A stretch of DNA of 64,000 nt, taken from assembly GCF_000473225.1 (NCBI RefSeq), contig NZ_KI421509.1, positions 1,388,045 to 1,452,044 on the forward strand. Direction: 5' to 3'. The stretch is from Sedimentitalea nanhaiensis DSM 24252 (GTDB lineage Bacteria; Pseudomonadota; Alphaproteobacteria; Rhodobacterales; Rhodobacteraceae). The notes under the pieces are model-generated. The model saw nothing but the letters and a program-made list of their open reading frames with translations. It was not told the origin of the DNA and did no database searches. The translations under genes were made by a program, and so were the position numbers. Shown here in pieces: positions 25,442 to 35,202 of this stretch. The first letter of the stretch is position 1. Every line of letters starts with the position of its first letter.

Positions 25442-27286
25442 ATGGCCGCAGGCGTAAAAAGTTTCTCCAAGACCTTTGTCTGGATCATCCTGGCATTGCT
25501 GATCGTCGGGCTGGCCGGCTTTGGGGCCACCAACCTCAGCGGTACGGTGCGCACCCTGGGCCACGTGGGCGATCAGACCATCAGCGTCGACGCCTACGGG
25601 CGCGAGTTGCAACGCGAAATCCGCGGCTTCGAGGCCCAGACCGGTCAGACTCTGCCGATGTCGCAGGTTCAGGCGCTGGGGCTGGATCAGGCCGTCCTTT
25701 CGCGGCTTGTCGCGCTGGCCGCGCTGGACAACGAGGTTGCCCAGATGGGCCTGTCCGTCGGGGATGCGAACCTGCAAAAGGAAATCCTGGAAATCGACGC
25801 GTTCAAGGGGATCGACGGCAGCTTTGACCGCGAATCCTACCGCTTTGCGCTGAACCAGGCCGGGATTGACGAGACCGAGTTCGAAAACGACCTGCGGGCC
25901 GAATCCGCGCGCACGCTGGTGCAGGGGGCGATCGTGTCCGGCACCCGCATGCCCGAGATTCTGACCACCACCCTGACCGACTATGTCGCCGCCCGGCGCA
26001 ACTTTGCCTGGGTCGCGCTGACCGATCAGGATCTTCAGACCCCGATCCCCGCGCCCACCGGGGACGAATTGCGCGCCTATTACGACGCCCATCCCGATCA
26101 GTTTACCCTGCCGGAAACCAAACAGCTGACCTATGTGCTGCTGACCCCCGAGATGATCCTCGATCAGGTCGAGGTCGACGAGACCGCGCTGCGCGAGCTT
26201 TATGACAGCCGCAGCGCCGAATACCTGCTTCCCGAACGCCGTCTGGTCGAACGGCTGGCCTTTGCCGATGTGGCTGCGGCGTCCAATGCCATGGCCCAGA
26301 TCGAAGTCGGCGGCGCCACGTTCGAAACCCTGGTGGAACAGCGCGGCCTCGCGCTGCCCGATGTCGATCTCGGCGATGTCACCCGCGACGATCTGGGCGA
26401 GGCCGCCGACGGTGTCTTTGCGGCCCAAGTCGGCGATGTGGTCGGCCCGCTGTCCTCGTCGCTTGGCCCGGCGCTGTTTCGCGTCAACGGCACCCTTCAG
26501 GCGCGCACCACAACCTTTGAAGACGCCCGCGAAGAGCTGAGCGCCGAACTGGCCGGCGACCGCGCGCGGCGTCTGATCGAAACCCGCGCCAGCAACTTTG
26601 ACGACCTGCTCGCCGGTGGGGCCACGCTCGAGGAACTGGCGGACGAAACCGATCTGGCCCTGGGCCAGATCGACTGGACCGATGAGTCCGATCAGGACGC
26701 CGCCGCCTATGCCGCCTTCCGCGAAGCCGCCGCCGCCGTCACCGACGAGGATTTTCCCGCCGTCGCCTTTACCGAAGACGGCGGCATCTTTGCATTGCGC
26801 CTGGACCGGGTTCTGCCGGTGCGCCCCGAACCGTTCGAGGCGGCGCGGGACCGGGTGGCCGAGGCCTGGACCCGGACCCAGACCGAAACCGCGCTCAAGG
26901 CACGCGCCGATGCCGTGGTCGCGGATCTGGCGGCAAACGACGATCTGACCGAAACCGGCCTGTCCTTCCGGGTCGAGAACGGGTTGACCCGCACCGCGTT
27001 TCTGGACGGTACGCCCGCCGATTTCATGAACCAGGTGTTCGAGATGGATCTGAACGAAATCCGCGTCGTGACCGGTGACGGCGCGGTGCTGATCGTGCGC
27101 CTGGATGGTATCCTGCCGCCCGACGACACGCCCGAGCTGGCGCAAATGCGCACGGCCATCGCCGCCCAGCTGGATCAGACCCTGTCACAGGCGCTGTTTC
27201 AGGCCTATGCGCGCGACGTTCAGATTCGCTCCAAACCGCAGATCGACCAACAGGCCGTGAACGCGGTGCAGGCAAGTTTCCAGTAA
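25442..27286 (+). CDS. PpiD-like periplasmic folding factor, SurA_N/rotamase (614 aa)
   Basis: Membrane-anchored periplasmic chaperone. One N-terminal helix (about residues 12-32) anchors a SurA_N-type domain ('VGDQTISVDAYGRELQREIRG' region, then a four-helix part to about 180). A PpiC-like parvulin region follows (about 230-370) in which the usual catalytic pattern is degenerate, as in PpiD. A second repeat-like part runs to the end. Length matches PpiD (about 620). It is 12 bases upstream of trpE, so trpE is probably co-transcribed from the ppiD promoter, a common gene order in Rhodobacteraceae as far as I recall. Confidence 0.85.
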   Translation: MAAGVKSFSKTFVWIILALLIVGLAGFGATNLSGTVRTLGHVGDQTISVDAYGRELQREIRGFEAQTGQTLPMSQVQALGLDQAVLSRLVALAALDNEVAQMGLSVGDANLQKEILEIDAFKGIDGSFDRESYRFALNQAGIDETEFENDLRAESARTLVQGAIVSGTRMPEILTTTLTDYVAARRNFAWVALTDQDLQTPIPAPTGDELRAYYDAHPDQFTLPETKQLTYVLLTPEMILDQVEVDETALRELYDSRSAEYLLPERRLVERLAFADVAAASNAMAQIEVGGATFETLVEQRGLALPDVDLGDVTRDDLGEAADGVFAAQVGDVVGPLSSSLGPALFRVNGTLQARTTTFEDAREELSAELAGDRARRLIETRASNFDDLLAGGATLEELADETDLALGQIDWTDESDQDAAAYAAFREAAAAVTDEDFPAVAFTEDGGIFALRLDRVLPVRPEPFEAARDRVAEAWTRTQTETALKARADAVVADLAANDDLTETGLSFRVENGLTRTAFLDGTPADFMNQVFEMDLNEIRVVTGDGAVLIVRLDGILPPDDTPELAQMRTAIAAQLDQTLSQALFQAYARDVQIRSKPQIDQQAVNAVQASFQ

Positions 27287-27298
27287 AGGCGGCTCCCC

Positions 27299-28810
27299 AT
27301 GGCCCTGACCCCCGAGTTCGACGCTTTCGCCGCCGCCTACGAGGCCGGGCAGAACCAGGTGGTCTATACCCGACTGGCCGCCGATCTGGACACGCCGGTG
27401 TCGCTGATGCTGAAACTGACCGGCGCGCAAAAAGACGCCTTCATGCTGGAATCCGTCACCGGCGGCGAGGTGCGCGGGCGCTATTCCATCATCGGCATGA
27501 AACCGGATCTGATCTGGCGCTGCCGGGGCGACCGGTCTGACCTGAACCGCACCGCGCGGTTCGACCCCGACGGGTTCACGCCCCTGACCGGCAACCCGAT
27601 GGACGCGCTGCGCGCACTGATCGCCGAAAGCCGCATCGAGCTGCCCGCCGATCTGCCGCAATCCGCAGCTGGGCTGTTCGGCTATCTGGGCTATGACATG
27701 GTGCGGCTGGTGGAACACCTGCCCGACGTACCGCCCGACCCGCTGGGCCTGCCCGATGCGCTGATGCTGCGCCCTTCGGTGGTGGCGGTGCTCGACGGGG
27801 TCAAGGGCGAAGTCACCGTGGTCTCGCCCGCCTGGGTCAGCGACGGGCAAACCGCGCGGGCCGCCTATGCCCAGGCCGCTGAACGGGTGATGGATGCGGT
27901 GCGCGATCTGGAACGTGCCATGCCCGCCGAAACCCGCGATCTGGGCGAAGCCGCCGAAATCGCCGCGCCGGTCAGCAATTTCAGCCCCGCCGCCTACAAG
28001 ACCGCCGTGGACACCGCCAAGGAGTACATCCGCGCCGGCGACATCTTTCAGGTGGTGCCGTCCCAGCGCTGGACCCAGGACTTTCCGCTGCCGCCCTTTG
28101 CGCTGTACCGCAGCCTGCGCCGCACCAACCCGTCGCCCTTCATGTTCTATTTCAACTTCGGCGGCTTTCAGGTCATCGGGGCCAGCCCGGAGATTCTGGT
28201 ACGGGTGTTTGGCAACGAGGTCACCATCCGCCCCATCGCCGGCACCCGCCCTCGCGGGGCCAGCCCGGAAGAGGATCGCGCCCTCGAAGCCGACCTGCTG
28301 GCGGATAAAAAGGAACTGGCCGAGCACCTGATGCTGCTGGATCTGGGCCGCAACGACACCGGTCGCGTATCCAAAATCGGCACCGTGCGCCCGACCGAGA
28401 AATTCATCATCGAACGCTACAGCCATGTCATGCATATCGTGTCCAACGTGGTCGGCGAACTGGCCCCGGACAAGGACGCGCTGGATGCGTTTTTCGCCGG
28501 CATGCCCGCAGGCACCGTGTCGGGCGCGCCCAAAGTGCGCGCGATGGAAATCATCGACGAACTTGAGCCCGAGAAACGCGGCGTCTATGGCGGCGGTGTC
28601 GGCTATTTTTCCGCAGGCGGCGACATGGACATGTGCATCGCCCTGCGCACCGCCGTGGTGCAGGACCGCAAGCTCTATATTCAGGCCGGGGGCGGCGTGG
28701 TCTATGACAGCGACCCCGAGGCCGAGTATCAGGAAACGGTGCACAAATCCAACGCCATCCGCCGCGCCGCCGCGGACGCCGCGCGGTTCACCGGCAACGG
28801 CAATCGCTAA
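27299..28810 (+). CDS. trpE: Anthranilate synthase component I TrpE (503 aa)
   Basis: Makes anthranilate from chorismate with ammonia supplied by TrpG. Seen: N-terminal 'TPVSLMLKLTGAQKDAFMLESV' (about 30-52; the LLES-type element for feedback Trp binding), 'GDIFQVVPSQRW' (about 247-258), 'PSPFMFYFNFGGFQVIGASPE', 'IRPIAGTRPRGASPEED', 'LLDLGRNDTGRVSKIGTV', and the C-terminal 'GGGVVYDSDPEAEYQET'. All catalytic stretches are intact. There is no room for a Trp leader peptide, since PpiD ends 12 bases upstream; control is probably allosteric. Confidence 0.95.
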   Translation: MALTPEFDAFAAAYEAGQNQVVYTRLAADLDTPVSLMLKLTGAQKDAFMLESVTGGEVRGRYSIIGMKPDLIWRCRGDRSDLNRTARFDPDGFTPLTGNPMDALRALIAESRIELPADLPQSAAGLFGYLGYDMVRLVEHLPDVPPDPLGLPDALMLRPSVVAVLDGVKGEVTVVSPAWVSDGQTARAAYAQAAERVMDAVRDLERAMPAETRDLGEAAEIAAPVSNFSPAAYKTAVDTAKEYIRAGDIFQVVPSQRWTQDFPLPPFALYRSLRRTNPSPFMFYFNFGGFQVIGASPEILVRVFGNEVTIRPIAGTRPRGASPEEDRALEADLLADKKELAEHLMLLDLGRNDTGRVSKIGTVRPTEKFIIERYSHVMHIVSNVVGELAPDKDALDAFFAGMPAGTVSGAPKVRAMEIIDELEPEKRGVYGGGVGYFSAGGDMDMCIALRTAVVQDRKLYIQAGGGVVYDSDPEAEYQETVHKSNAIRRAAADAARFTGNGNR

Positions 28811-28832
28811 GCCCCCTCCCCCGAGATAACAC

Positions 28833-28858
28833 AGGCCGCCGGTTTGCGCCGCCGGCCT
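28833..28858. terminator. Hairpin between convergent trpE and VPLPA-CTERM genes
   Basis: AGGCCG (28833-28838) pairs with CGGCCT (28853-28858). Beyond a single C-C mismatch an inner CGG/CCG closes a 6-base loop. It lies 22 bases after the trpE stop and 24 bases before the end of the convergent gene. No T-run follows, so termination strength is uncertain. Confidence 0.4.
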
Positions 28859-28882
28859 GAACTGGTTACCAAACAGACTCCG

Positions 28883-30301
28883 TCAGCGGCGGCGGCGCAT
28901 CAGCGCCAGACCGCCCAGACCCGCCAGCAACAGCGAAAGCCCGGCGGGCAACGGAACCGCCGATGGCGCGGGCAGGTCGCTCAGCGCGTCATCCAATTCG
29001 GCGGCGCCATAATTCCGCCCGCCGATGTTGAAAACGTCGAAACCGACAAAAGTGCCAAACAGGACGTCGCCTGCCATTTCAAAGGCCAACTCGACGGTGT
29101 CGTCAAAAATGTCGACACCGATAAAATCGGCCAGCTCCAACAGCTGGAAAACCACCATGTCGTCGCCCGGACCACCATCGAACACACCATCGTCGATCAG
29201 CGACCCCGAAAGGATCGCCGCGATATCGATCACATCATTCCCAGCACCAAAATTGACATCGCCATAGATCAGGCTGTTGCCCAGCAGGTTCAACCGGCTG
29301 TCGCCCTGCCCCGGTGCCAGCTGCACCGCCGCCGAGCCGTTGCCGCGCAGCGTGCCGCTGTTGGTCATGGTAATCTCGTTCTGCGCGGCATCGTCGGCCC
29401 CAATGGCGTACTGGCCCTCGATCAGGCCCATGTTGACGATCTCCACCGCGCCCGAGGCGCGCACGGGGTTGATCTCGTCGTCATATTGCGGGTCGATATC
29501 GATACCGTTTCCAGTATCCAAAATAGCCGAGGTTGACCGGATCACACCGTTCGCGTGGTTGACGATCAGGCCCTCGTCCATGTCGATGCCATCGTCGCTG
29601 CCCTGAATCAGCCCGTGATTGTTGACCGTGCCGCTGGCGAATTGCACCCCATCCTCATCCTCGATCAAAAGATCGTTCAGCCTGATGGTACCATGGTTTT
29701 CCAGCGTGAAGTCGCCCCGCGCCTCGACCACTTCCTCGCCACCGATCAGATCGCCACGGTTGATCACCGTGGTCCCGAAAGAGCGCAGTTGCAGCGCCCG
29801 GCCGTCCCGGGAAAAAATCGTGCCACGGTTCTCGACCCGCGCCCCGGGCGAGCTTTCGTCGGCACGTATGGTCTGGCGTCGCGCGCTGATGGTCGCGCCC
29901 GCCCGGTTAAGGACCGTCAGGCCCGAGCCCCCCAGCATTGCGATGCCCCGGTCTCCACTTTCAATGCGCCCGGCGTTGGTGACCGTCATGCCGTCGCCCG
30001 ATCCGGTGATCGCATAGCCGCCCTTTCCGGTGTCGGTCTGCCGGATGGCACCGGCATTGTCGATCGCCACGGCGTCCCCGCTCAGCGCAACGGCCGTAAA
30101 TTCCTCGTCATCGCTGACCACCGATGCAGCCGCGTCGATCCGGACCGTGACATTGTTTTCAGCCGACGCCACCGGGGCGCTGTCGGCCTGCGTACAGCCG
30201 ATCATCCCGGCGGACAGGGTGCAGGTCGCGGCCTGTGCAGAAATGCCGGTGCTCAGAATAAGCGCCATCGCCGATCCGGCGAGAAAAATGGTACGTTTCA
30301 T
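28883..30301 (-). CDS. VPLPA-CTERM surface/exported beta-repeat protein (472 aa)
   Basis: Exported protein with three parts. A signal peptide ends near 'GISAQAATC' (about residue 23). A long middle (about 40-350) is built from degenerate repeats rich in Gly, Asn, Thr and Val ('AITGSGDGMTVTNAGRIESG', 'TVNNHGLIQGSDDG'), like the beta-helix of autotransporter passengers. The end is 'SAVPLPAGLSLLLAGLGGLA' then MRRRR: the VPLPA motif, a hydrophobic helix and a basic tail, i.e. a PEP-CTERM-class sorting signal for an exosortase. The start may be ATG 30301 or the in-frame ATG 30322; both follow GGAAAG in a tandem duplication. The exosortase is not in this window. Confidence 0.85.
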   Translation of the reverse strand: MKRTIFLAGSAMALILSTGISAQAATCTLSAGMIGCTQADSAPVASAENNVTVRIDAAASVVSDDEEFTAVALSGDAVAIDNAGAIRQTDTGKGGYAITGSGDGMTVTNAGRIESGDRGIAMLGGSGLTVLNRAGATISARRQTIRADESSPGARVENRGTIFSRDGRALQLRSFGTTVINRGDLIGGEEVVEARGDFTLENHGTIRLNDLLIEDEDGVQFASGTVNNHGLIQGSDDGIDMDEGLIVNHANGVIRSTSAILDTGNGIDIDPQYDDEINPVRASGAVEIVNMGLIEGQYAIGADDAAQNEITMTNSGTLRGNGSAAVQLAPGQGDSRLNLLGNSLIYGDVNFGAGNDVIDIAAILSGSLIDDGVFDGGPGDDMVVFQLLELADFIGVDIFDDTVELAFEMAGDVLFGTFVGFDVFNIGGRNYGAAELDDALSDLPAPSAVPLPAGLSLLLAGLGGLALMRRRR

Positions 30302-30521
30302 CGTCAATCTTTCCGAATTCATCGTCAGTCTTTCCAAATCACATGCCGGCACTGGCCATGTGACCGGTGCCTCACCCCCATGTCATGCCGCATCCTGCAG
30401 CGGCACGATCCGGGCCGTGTTAACCATGGTTCATGTCAATTTGTTGACGCTGCAGCCCCCTGCGTCCGGTCGGACCGGGTTTGCGCTGCGCCACATGGCG
30501 TATGTACGCCTGCCATACCCG

Positions 30522-32147
30522 TCAGTCGGTTATCGCGGCCTCTGCAACCGACCGCATCAGCACCGCCGACACCGGAGCCAACGCAACCCGCGCGCCCCGA
30601 TCCTGCAACCCCCATGCGATCAACGCCCGGACGGTTTCGGGACGCAGCCGCCCCATCATCACCACCGTCCCATCCTGACCCGCGCGCAAAGCGGCCTGAT
30701 CCAGAAACCGGCGCATGACGTCGGGTGACTGACCGGCCCCGTCAAAGTCACGAAACACCAGCGCGGCAGGCACCCGGTCGCGCAGCGCCAGCTTGTAGGC
30801 GGTGTTCAGCCCGCTGGCCCGCATGACCACGCCGCGCCCTGTATTTTTGGCGAAATCAACCACTTGCCCCGAAAGATTTCGATTGCCCTGCAGCCCGGCA
30901 TCCGGGCCTTCCAGCACTCCGACGGCTTCGGTCAGCCTGTCAAAACCCGCGCTCAGCGACACTTCGGCATCCTGCGCGCTCGCCCCCCGGGGCAGATCCA
31001 CCAGCGATATCACCTCAAACCCGGCGGACCGGTGGCGCGCCATCCTTTCCACGGCATCGGGCGCTGCCGGATCGATGGCAATGCTCACCGGATAGGGAAA
31101 CGCCGCCAGCGTATCGACGCCGTCCGCATCGCCGTCGTCGATCAGCACAATCGCCATCAGCGGCTTATCCGCGGCCACATCGAAAGGGGTGGCGAATTGC
31201 CGCAATGGGGGCTCAGCCAAAGCGTCTTCCTTCCCGATCGGCTGTCGCTCGGTCAACGGAACAACCCGCTTGCCGACACTGGGACGTGGCGCGCTGTCAT
31301 CGATCCCGGCCTGCGGCAAGGCGGCTATAGGCGGAGGAGCCGACACCGCGCCGGACTCCACAGGCGGTTCGGGTTCGCGTGGCACGACCACAGATGGCTC
31401 TGGTGTATCACCCTCGGTCCCGCCCGCAGGCGTTGTGACCTCGGATGGTTCCGCCGCCGCATTGTCAGATCGTGCGGCACCTTGCACCACAGGATTACCC
31501 TCAGGCCGCCCTGCCGAAGCCGTTGCCGCAACAGGCGCGGTCTCGATCTGCGGTGGGGGCATCGCCGCAATCTGGTCCGTCCCGGCGGGGCTTGGGTCAG
31601 AGGGCGCCTTGATTTGCGGCGGCTCCGTCGCTCCCATTTCCGCCGCGATACCAAACGCCTGCGGTGCCGTGACCTGAGCGCTCCCATGGCCTCCCGCCAC
31701 TGCTGGCGGCAGTGCCGCGACACTGTCCCGAACCGGTGCTGCCGGTGGTTTGGTGACGGGATTAGACATCAAAGCGGCTGTGCCACTGGCCGTCGACCTT
31801 ACGCCGGCCTCGCCCTCTGCCCCGGTCGGGCTGGCGGGTTGCCGCGCCGTGTCCCCGACCTCAGGCCGCCCCGTCGAAGCCATCGCCATCGAAACACGAT
31901 CATTCACAGTGTCCGGGGCCGGGTCAGGCGCCACCGGTGCCGTGCGTGCCGTCTCGACCATCGCGGGATCCGGTTGCGTGACCGCACTCTGGGTCGCGGC
32001 AGCGCCCATGTCCTGCGCCTGGCCGGTGTCGGGTGTGATCTGCGCAATATCCGGCGGCGGGGCCAGAGGTGTCAGGACCGACATTACCGCCACACCCAGC
32101 CCGCTGACCACGAGGCCCCAAAACACACCGCTGTAAAATCCGCGCAT
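30522..32147 (-). CDS. Divergent polysaccharide deacetylase (YibQ/DUF610-like) with long disordered linker (541 aa)
   Basis: Envelope protein. An N-terminal membrane anchor (about residues 6-28) is followed by some 270 residues of Pro/Ala/Glu/Thr-rich low-complexity sequence. The C-terminal domain (about 310-541) is of the divergent polysaccharide deacetylase type: 'KPLMAIVLIDDGDADGVDTLAAFPYPVSIAID' region, 'RHRSAGFEVISLVDLPRG', 'NTGRGVVMRASGLN', and 'GTVVMMGRLRPETVRALIAW'. The canonical metal-binding HxxxH of active NodB deacetylases is not evident, as usual for this subgroup. It lies between trpE and trpG on the opposite strand. Confidence 0.8.
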   Translation of the reverse strand: MRGFYSGVFWGLVVSGLGVAVMSVLTPLAPPPDIAQITPDTGQAQDMGAAATQSAVTQPDPAMVETARTAPVAPDPAPDTVNDRVSMAMASTGRPEVGDTARQPASPTGAEGEAGVRSTASGTAALMSNPVTKPPAAPVRDSVAALPPAVAGGHGSAQVTAPQAFGIAAEMGATEPPQIKAPSDPSPAGTDQIAAMPPPQIETAPVAATASAGRPEGNPVVQGAARSDNAAAEPSEVTTPAGGTEGDTPEPSVVVPREPEPPVESGAVSAPPPIAALPQAGIDDSAPRPSVGKRVVPLTERQPIGKEDALAEPPLRQFATPFDVAADKPLMAIVLIDDGDADGVDTLAAFPYPVSIAIDPAAPDAVERMARHRSAGFEVISLVDLPRGASAQDAEVSLSAGFDRLTEAVGVLEGPDAGLQGNRNLSGQVVDFAKNTGRGVVMRASGLNTAYKLALRDRVPAALVFRDFDGAGQSPDVMRRFLDQAALRAGQDGTVVMMGRLRPETVRALIAWGLQDRGARVALAPVSAVLMRSVAEAAITD

Positions 32148-32320
32148 TGCGCTCTGCCTCTCTGATACCGGGTACGGCAAGCACCGTCTGGGCGGTGTTT
32201 TATGCAGGCCCGGAGCCGGTTTGCGCCCTTGACGCTGCCCGGCAACCCTGAACAAGTATGGTCTAACCACTATACCGCGAGGGGGGCACCTGCCTCCAGC
32301 CCATATCGAATGTTTGCCCG

Positions 32321-32902
32321 ATGCTGCTGCTGATAGACAACTATGACTCATTTACCTACAATCTCGTACACTATTTAGGCGAGTTGGGGGCCGATGTAAC
32401 GATCCGGCGCAACGATGCGCTGGATGTGCAGCAGGCGATGGCAATGAACCCTGCCGGAATCCTGTTATCCCCAGGTCCGTGTGACCCGGATCAGGCCGGG
32501 ATCTGCCTGGCCCTGACACAGGCCGCCGCCGAGACCCGCACCCCGTTGATGGGGGTCTGTCTCGGACATCAGACCATTGGACAGGCCTTTGGCGGCAAGG
32601 TGGTGCGCTGCCACGAAATCGTGCACGGCAAGATGGGATCGGTGCGTCATTCCGGCACCGGTGTCTTTGCCGGGCTGCCCAGCCCGTTTCAGGCCACGCG
32701 CTATCATTCGCTGGTGGTTGAGCGCGACAGCCTGCCCGAGACGCTGACCGTAACCGCCGAACTCGAGGACGGAACCATCATGGGCCTGCAGCACCGTGAC
32801 CTGCCGATTCACGGCGTGCAGTTCCACCCCGAATCCATCGCCTCGGAACACGGCCACGCGCTGCTGCAGAATTTCCTGAACGAGCTGAAGGTGTCGGCAT
32901 GA
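32321..32902 (+). CDS. trpG: Anthranilate synthase component II / glutamine amidotransferase TrpG (193 aa)
   Basis: Supplies ammonia from glutamine to TrpE. Class I amidotransferase: '[20 protein letters not shown]' at the N terminus, oxyanion 'LSPGPCDPD', nucleophile 'GVCLGHQ' (Cys at about 80), and '[14 protein letters not shown]' with the catalytic His-x-Glu (about 169-182). It may also serve PabB as in other bacteria with one amidotransferase. Its last 4 bases overlap the trpD start (ATGA), so trpG-trpD-trpC are coupled. Confidence 0.95.
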   Translation: MLLLIDNYDSFTYNLVHYLGELGADVTIRRNDALDVQQAMAMNPAGILLSPGPCDPDQAGICLALTQAAAETRTPLMGVCLGHQTIGQAFGGKVVRCHEIVHGKMGSVRHSGTGVFAGLPSPFQATRYHSLVVERDSLPETLTVTAELEDGTIMGLQHRDLPIHGVQFHPESIASEHGHALLQNFLNELKVSA

Positions 32903-33918
32903 GCGATACTCTCAAGCCATTGATCGGTGCCGCGGCCGAGCGCCCCCTGACCCGTGACGAGGCCGAGCAGGCCTTTACCATCCTGTTCGACGGCGAAGCC
33001 ACACCCAGCCAGATCGGTGGGCTGTTGATGGCACTGCGCACCCGGGGCGAGACCGTCGACGAATTTGCCGCCGGTGCCGCCGTAATGCGGGCCAAATGCC
33101 ACAAGGTCGAAGCACCTGCGGGTGCCATCGACATCGTCGGCACCGGCGGCGATGGCAAGGGCACGCTCAACATCTCGACGGCGACCGCATTTGTGGTGGC
33201 CGGGGCGGGCGTTCCGGTGGCCAAGCACGGCAACCGCAATCTCAGCAGCAAATCCGGCGCGGCAGATGCCCTGACCCAGATGGGCATCGACGTCATGGTC
33301 GGCCCGCGCGTGGTTGAAAAGGCGCTGAATACGGTCGGGATCGGTTTCATGATGGCACCGATGCACCATCCGGCAATGGCCCATGTCGGACCCAGCCGCG
33401 CCGAGTTGGGCACGCGCACGATCTTCAACATCCTTGGCCCGCTGACCAACCCCGCCGGAGTCAGGCGCCAGTTGACCGGCGCGTTCTCGCGCGACCTGAT
33501 CCGTCCGATGGCCGAAACCCTGGGCGATCTCGGCTCGGAATGCGCTTGGCTGGTGCATGGCAGCGACGGCACCGACGAGTTGACCATCACCGGCGTCAGC
33601 TGGGTCGCGGCGCTGGAAAACGGGATCATCACCGAGGTCGAATTGCACCCCGAGGATGCCGGCCTGCCGGTGCATCCGTTCGAGGATATCCTGGGCGGAA
33701 CCCCGGAACACAACGCCGCCGCCCTGCGCGCCCTGCTGGACGGCACGCGCTCGGCCTATCGTGATGCTGTGCTGCTGAATGCAGCCGCCGCCCTTGTCGT
33801 GGCAAGTAAGGCTGACACATTGCGCGACGGCGTCGCGATGGCTGCGACCAGCATCGACAGCGGGGCCGCGCGCGACAAGATCACCGCTTTGGCCAAAATT
33901 ACCCAGGATTCCGAATGA
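32899..33918 (+). CDS. trpD: Anthranilate phosphoribosyltransferase TrpD (339 aa)
   Basis: Second step of tryptophan synthesis, joining anthranilate to PRPP. Seen: '[22 protein letters not shown]' region, PRPP-binding '[17 protein letters not shown]' (about 75-91), '[21 protein letters not shown]' region (about 100-121), '[21 protein letters not shown]', and 'LGPLTNPA'. Length and motifs are standard. It overlaps trpG by 4 bases and trpC by 4 bases. Confidence 0.95.
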   Translation: MSDTLKPLIGAAAERPLTRDEAEQAFTILFDGEATPSQIGGLLMALRTRGETVDEFAAGAAVMRAKCHKVEAPAGAIDIVGTGGDGKGTLNISTATAFVVAGAGVPVAKHGNRNLSSKSGAADALTQMGIDVMVGPRVVEKALNTVGIGFMMAPMHHPAMAHVGPSRAELGTRTIFNILGPLTNPAGVRRQLTGAFSRDLIRPMAETLGDLGSECAWLVHGSDGTDELTITGVSWVAALENGIITEVELHPEDAGLPVHPFEDILGGTPEHNAAALRALLDGTRSAYRDAVLLNAAAALVVASKADTLRDGVAMAATSIDSGAARDKITALAKITQDSE

Positions 33919-34727
33919 CCGACACCATCCTCGACAAGATCAAGGCCTACAAACTGGAAGAGATCGCTGCGGATCGGGCCGAACACCCCCTGACCGAGGT
34001 CGAGGCCGTCGCCCGTGCCGCACCGCCGGTGCGCCGCTTTGCAGAGGCGCTGCAACAGGCCAGCCGTACCGGTTATGGATTGATTGCCGAAATCAAGAAG
34101 GCCAGCCCGTCCAAAGGGCTCATCCGCCCAGATTTCGACCCGCCCGCCTTGGCCAAGGCCTATGAAACAGGTGGCGCGACCTGCCTGTCGGTTCTGACCG
34201 ATACGCCCAGCTTCCAGGGCACCAAGGAGTATCTGACACAGGCCCGCGCGGCTTGCGAACTGCCCGTGCTGCGCAAGGATTTCATGTATGATCCCTACCA
34301 GGTGGTCGAGGCGCGCGGCCTCGGTGCGGATTGCATCCTGATCATCATGGCCAGCGTCAGCGACGAACAGGCCGCCGAGCTTGAAGCGACGGCGATGGAC
34401 TGGAACATGGACGTGTTGATCGAAGTGCATGACGAAGCCGAACTCGGCCGGGCAGCGGCATTGAAATCGCCCCTGATCGGCATCAACAACCGCAACCTGA
34501 AAACTTTCGAAACCTCGCTGGATGTGACCCGCCATCTGTCCAAGCTGGTGCCGGGCGGCCGCACCATCGTCTGCGAAAGCGGCCTGAACACGCCTGCCGA
34601 CCTGTCCGACATGGCCCGCTATGGTGTGCGGGACTTTCTGATCGGCGAAAGCCTGATGCGTCAGGACGATGTGGCGGCAGCCACGCGAGCGCTGCTGGAC
34701 AGCCCGCTGACACCCGGAGCGATGTGA
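33915..34727 (+). CDS. trpC: Indole-3-glycerol-phosphate synthase TrpC (270 aa)
   Basis: Closes the indole ring in tryptophan synthesis. TIM barrel with '[21 protein letters not shown]' (catalytic Lys, about 55-76), '[12 protein letters not shown]', '[21 protein letters not shown]' (about 117-137), '[16 protein letters not shown]', and '[12 protein letters not shown]'. It is a monofunctional TrpC without a TrpF domain. The moaC ATG follows one base after the stop. Confidence 0.95.
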   Translation: MTDTILDKIKAYKLEEIAADRAEHPLTEVEAVARAAPPVRRFAEALQQASRTGYGLIAEIKKASPSKGLIRPDFDPPALAKAYETGGATCLSVLTDTPSFQGTKEYLTQARAACELPVLRKDFMYDPYQVVEARGLGADCILIIMASVSDEQAAELEATAMDWNMDVLIEVHDEAELGRAAALKSPLIGINNRNLKTFETSLDVTRHLSKLVPGGRTIVCESGLNTPADLSDMARYGVRDFLIGESLMRQDDVAAATRALLDSPLTPGAM

Positions 34728-34728
34728 C

Positions 34729-35202
34729 ATGACATTGACCCATTTCGACGCAAAGGGTGACGCCCACATGGTCGATGTATCAGACAAGCCTGCCACCGCA
34801 CGCGTCGCGGTGGCGCGCGGCCATATCCGCATGGCGCGCGACACGTTGGACATCATCGCACAGGGTCGTGCCAAAAAGGGCGATGTGCTGGGCATTGCGC
34901 GGCTGGCCGGAATCATGGGGGCCAAGAAAACGGCCGACCTGGTCCCGCTGTGTCATCCGCTGCCGATCACCAAGGTTGCAATCGACCTGACGCTGGATGC
35001 AGACCTGCCCGGTGTGCAGATCGAGGCGACAGTCAAGACCACAGGGCAGACCGGTGTCGAGATGGAAGCCCTGACCGCCGTCTCGACCGCCGCACTGACC
35101 GTCTATGACATGGCCAAGGCGGTGGACAGGGCGATGGAAATCGGCGGCATCCGGGTGGTCCTGAAGGATGGCGGAAAATCCGGGCGATATCGGGCATCAT
35201 GA
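34729..35202 (+). CDS. moaC: Cyclic pyranopterin monophosphate synthase MoaC (157 aa)
   Basis: Second enzyme of molybdopterin synthesis, converting the MoaA product to cPMP. Seen: '[19 protein letters not shown]' at the N terminus, '[26 protein letters not shown]' region (about 50-76; catalytic Lys and the LCHPL motif), '[20 protein letters not shown]' (about 108-127), and 'KDGGKSG'. Full-length. It overlaps moeA by 4 bases. The trpC-moaC-moeA run is tightly packed, suggesting one transcript. Confidence 0.95.
   Translation: MTLTHFDAKGDAHMVDVSDKPATARVAVARGHIRMARDTLDIIAQGRAKKGDVLGIARLAGIMGAKKTADLVPLCHPLPITKVAIDLTLDADLPGVQIEATVKTTGQTGVEMEALTAVSTAALTVYDMAKAVDRAMEIGGIRVVLKDGGKSGRYRAS

Noticed and set aside
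27287-27298. Trp-codon leader peptide for trpE
   Set aside because: Only 12 bases separate ppiD and trpE; the ppiD C terminus has no Trp run.
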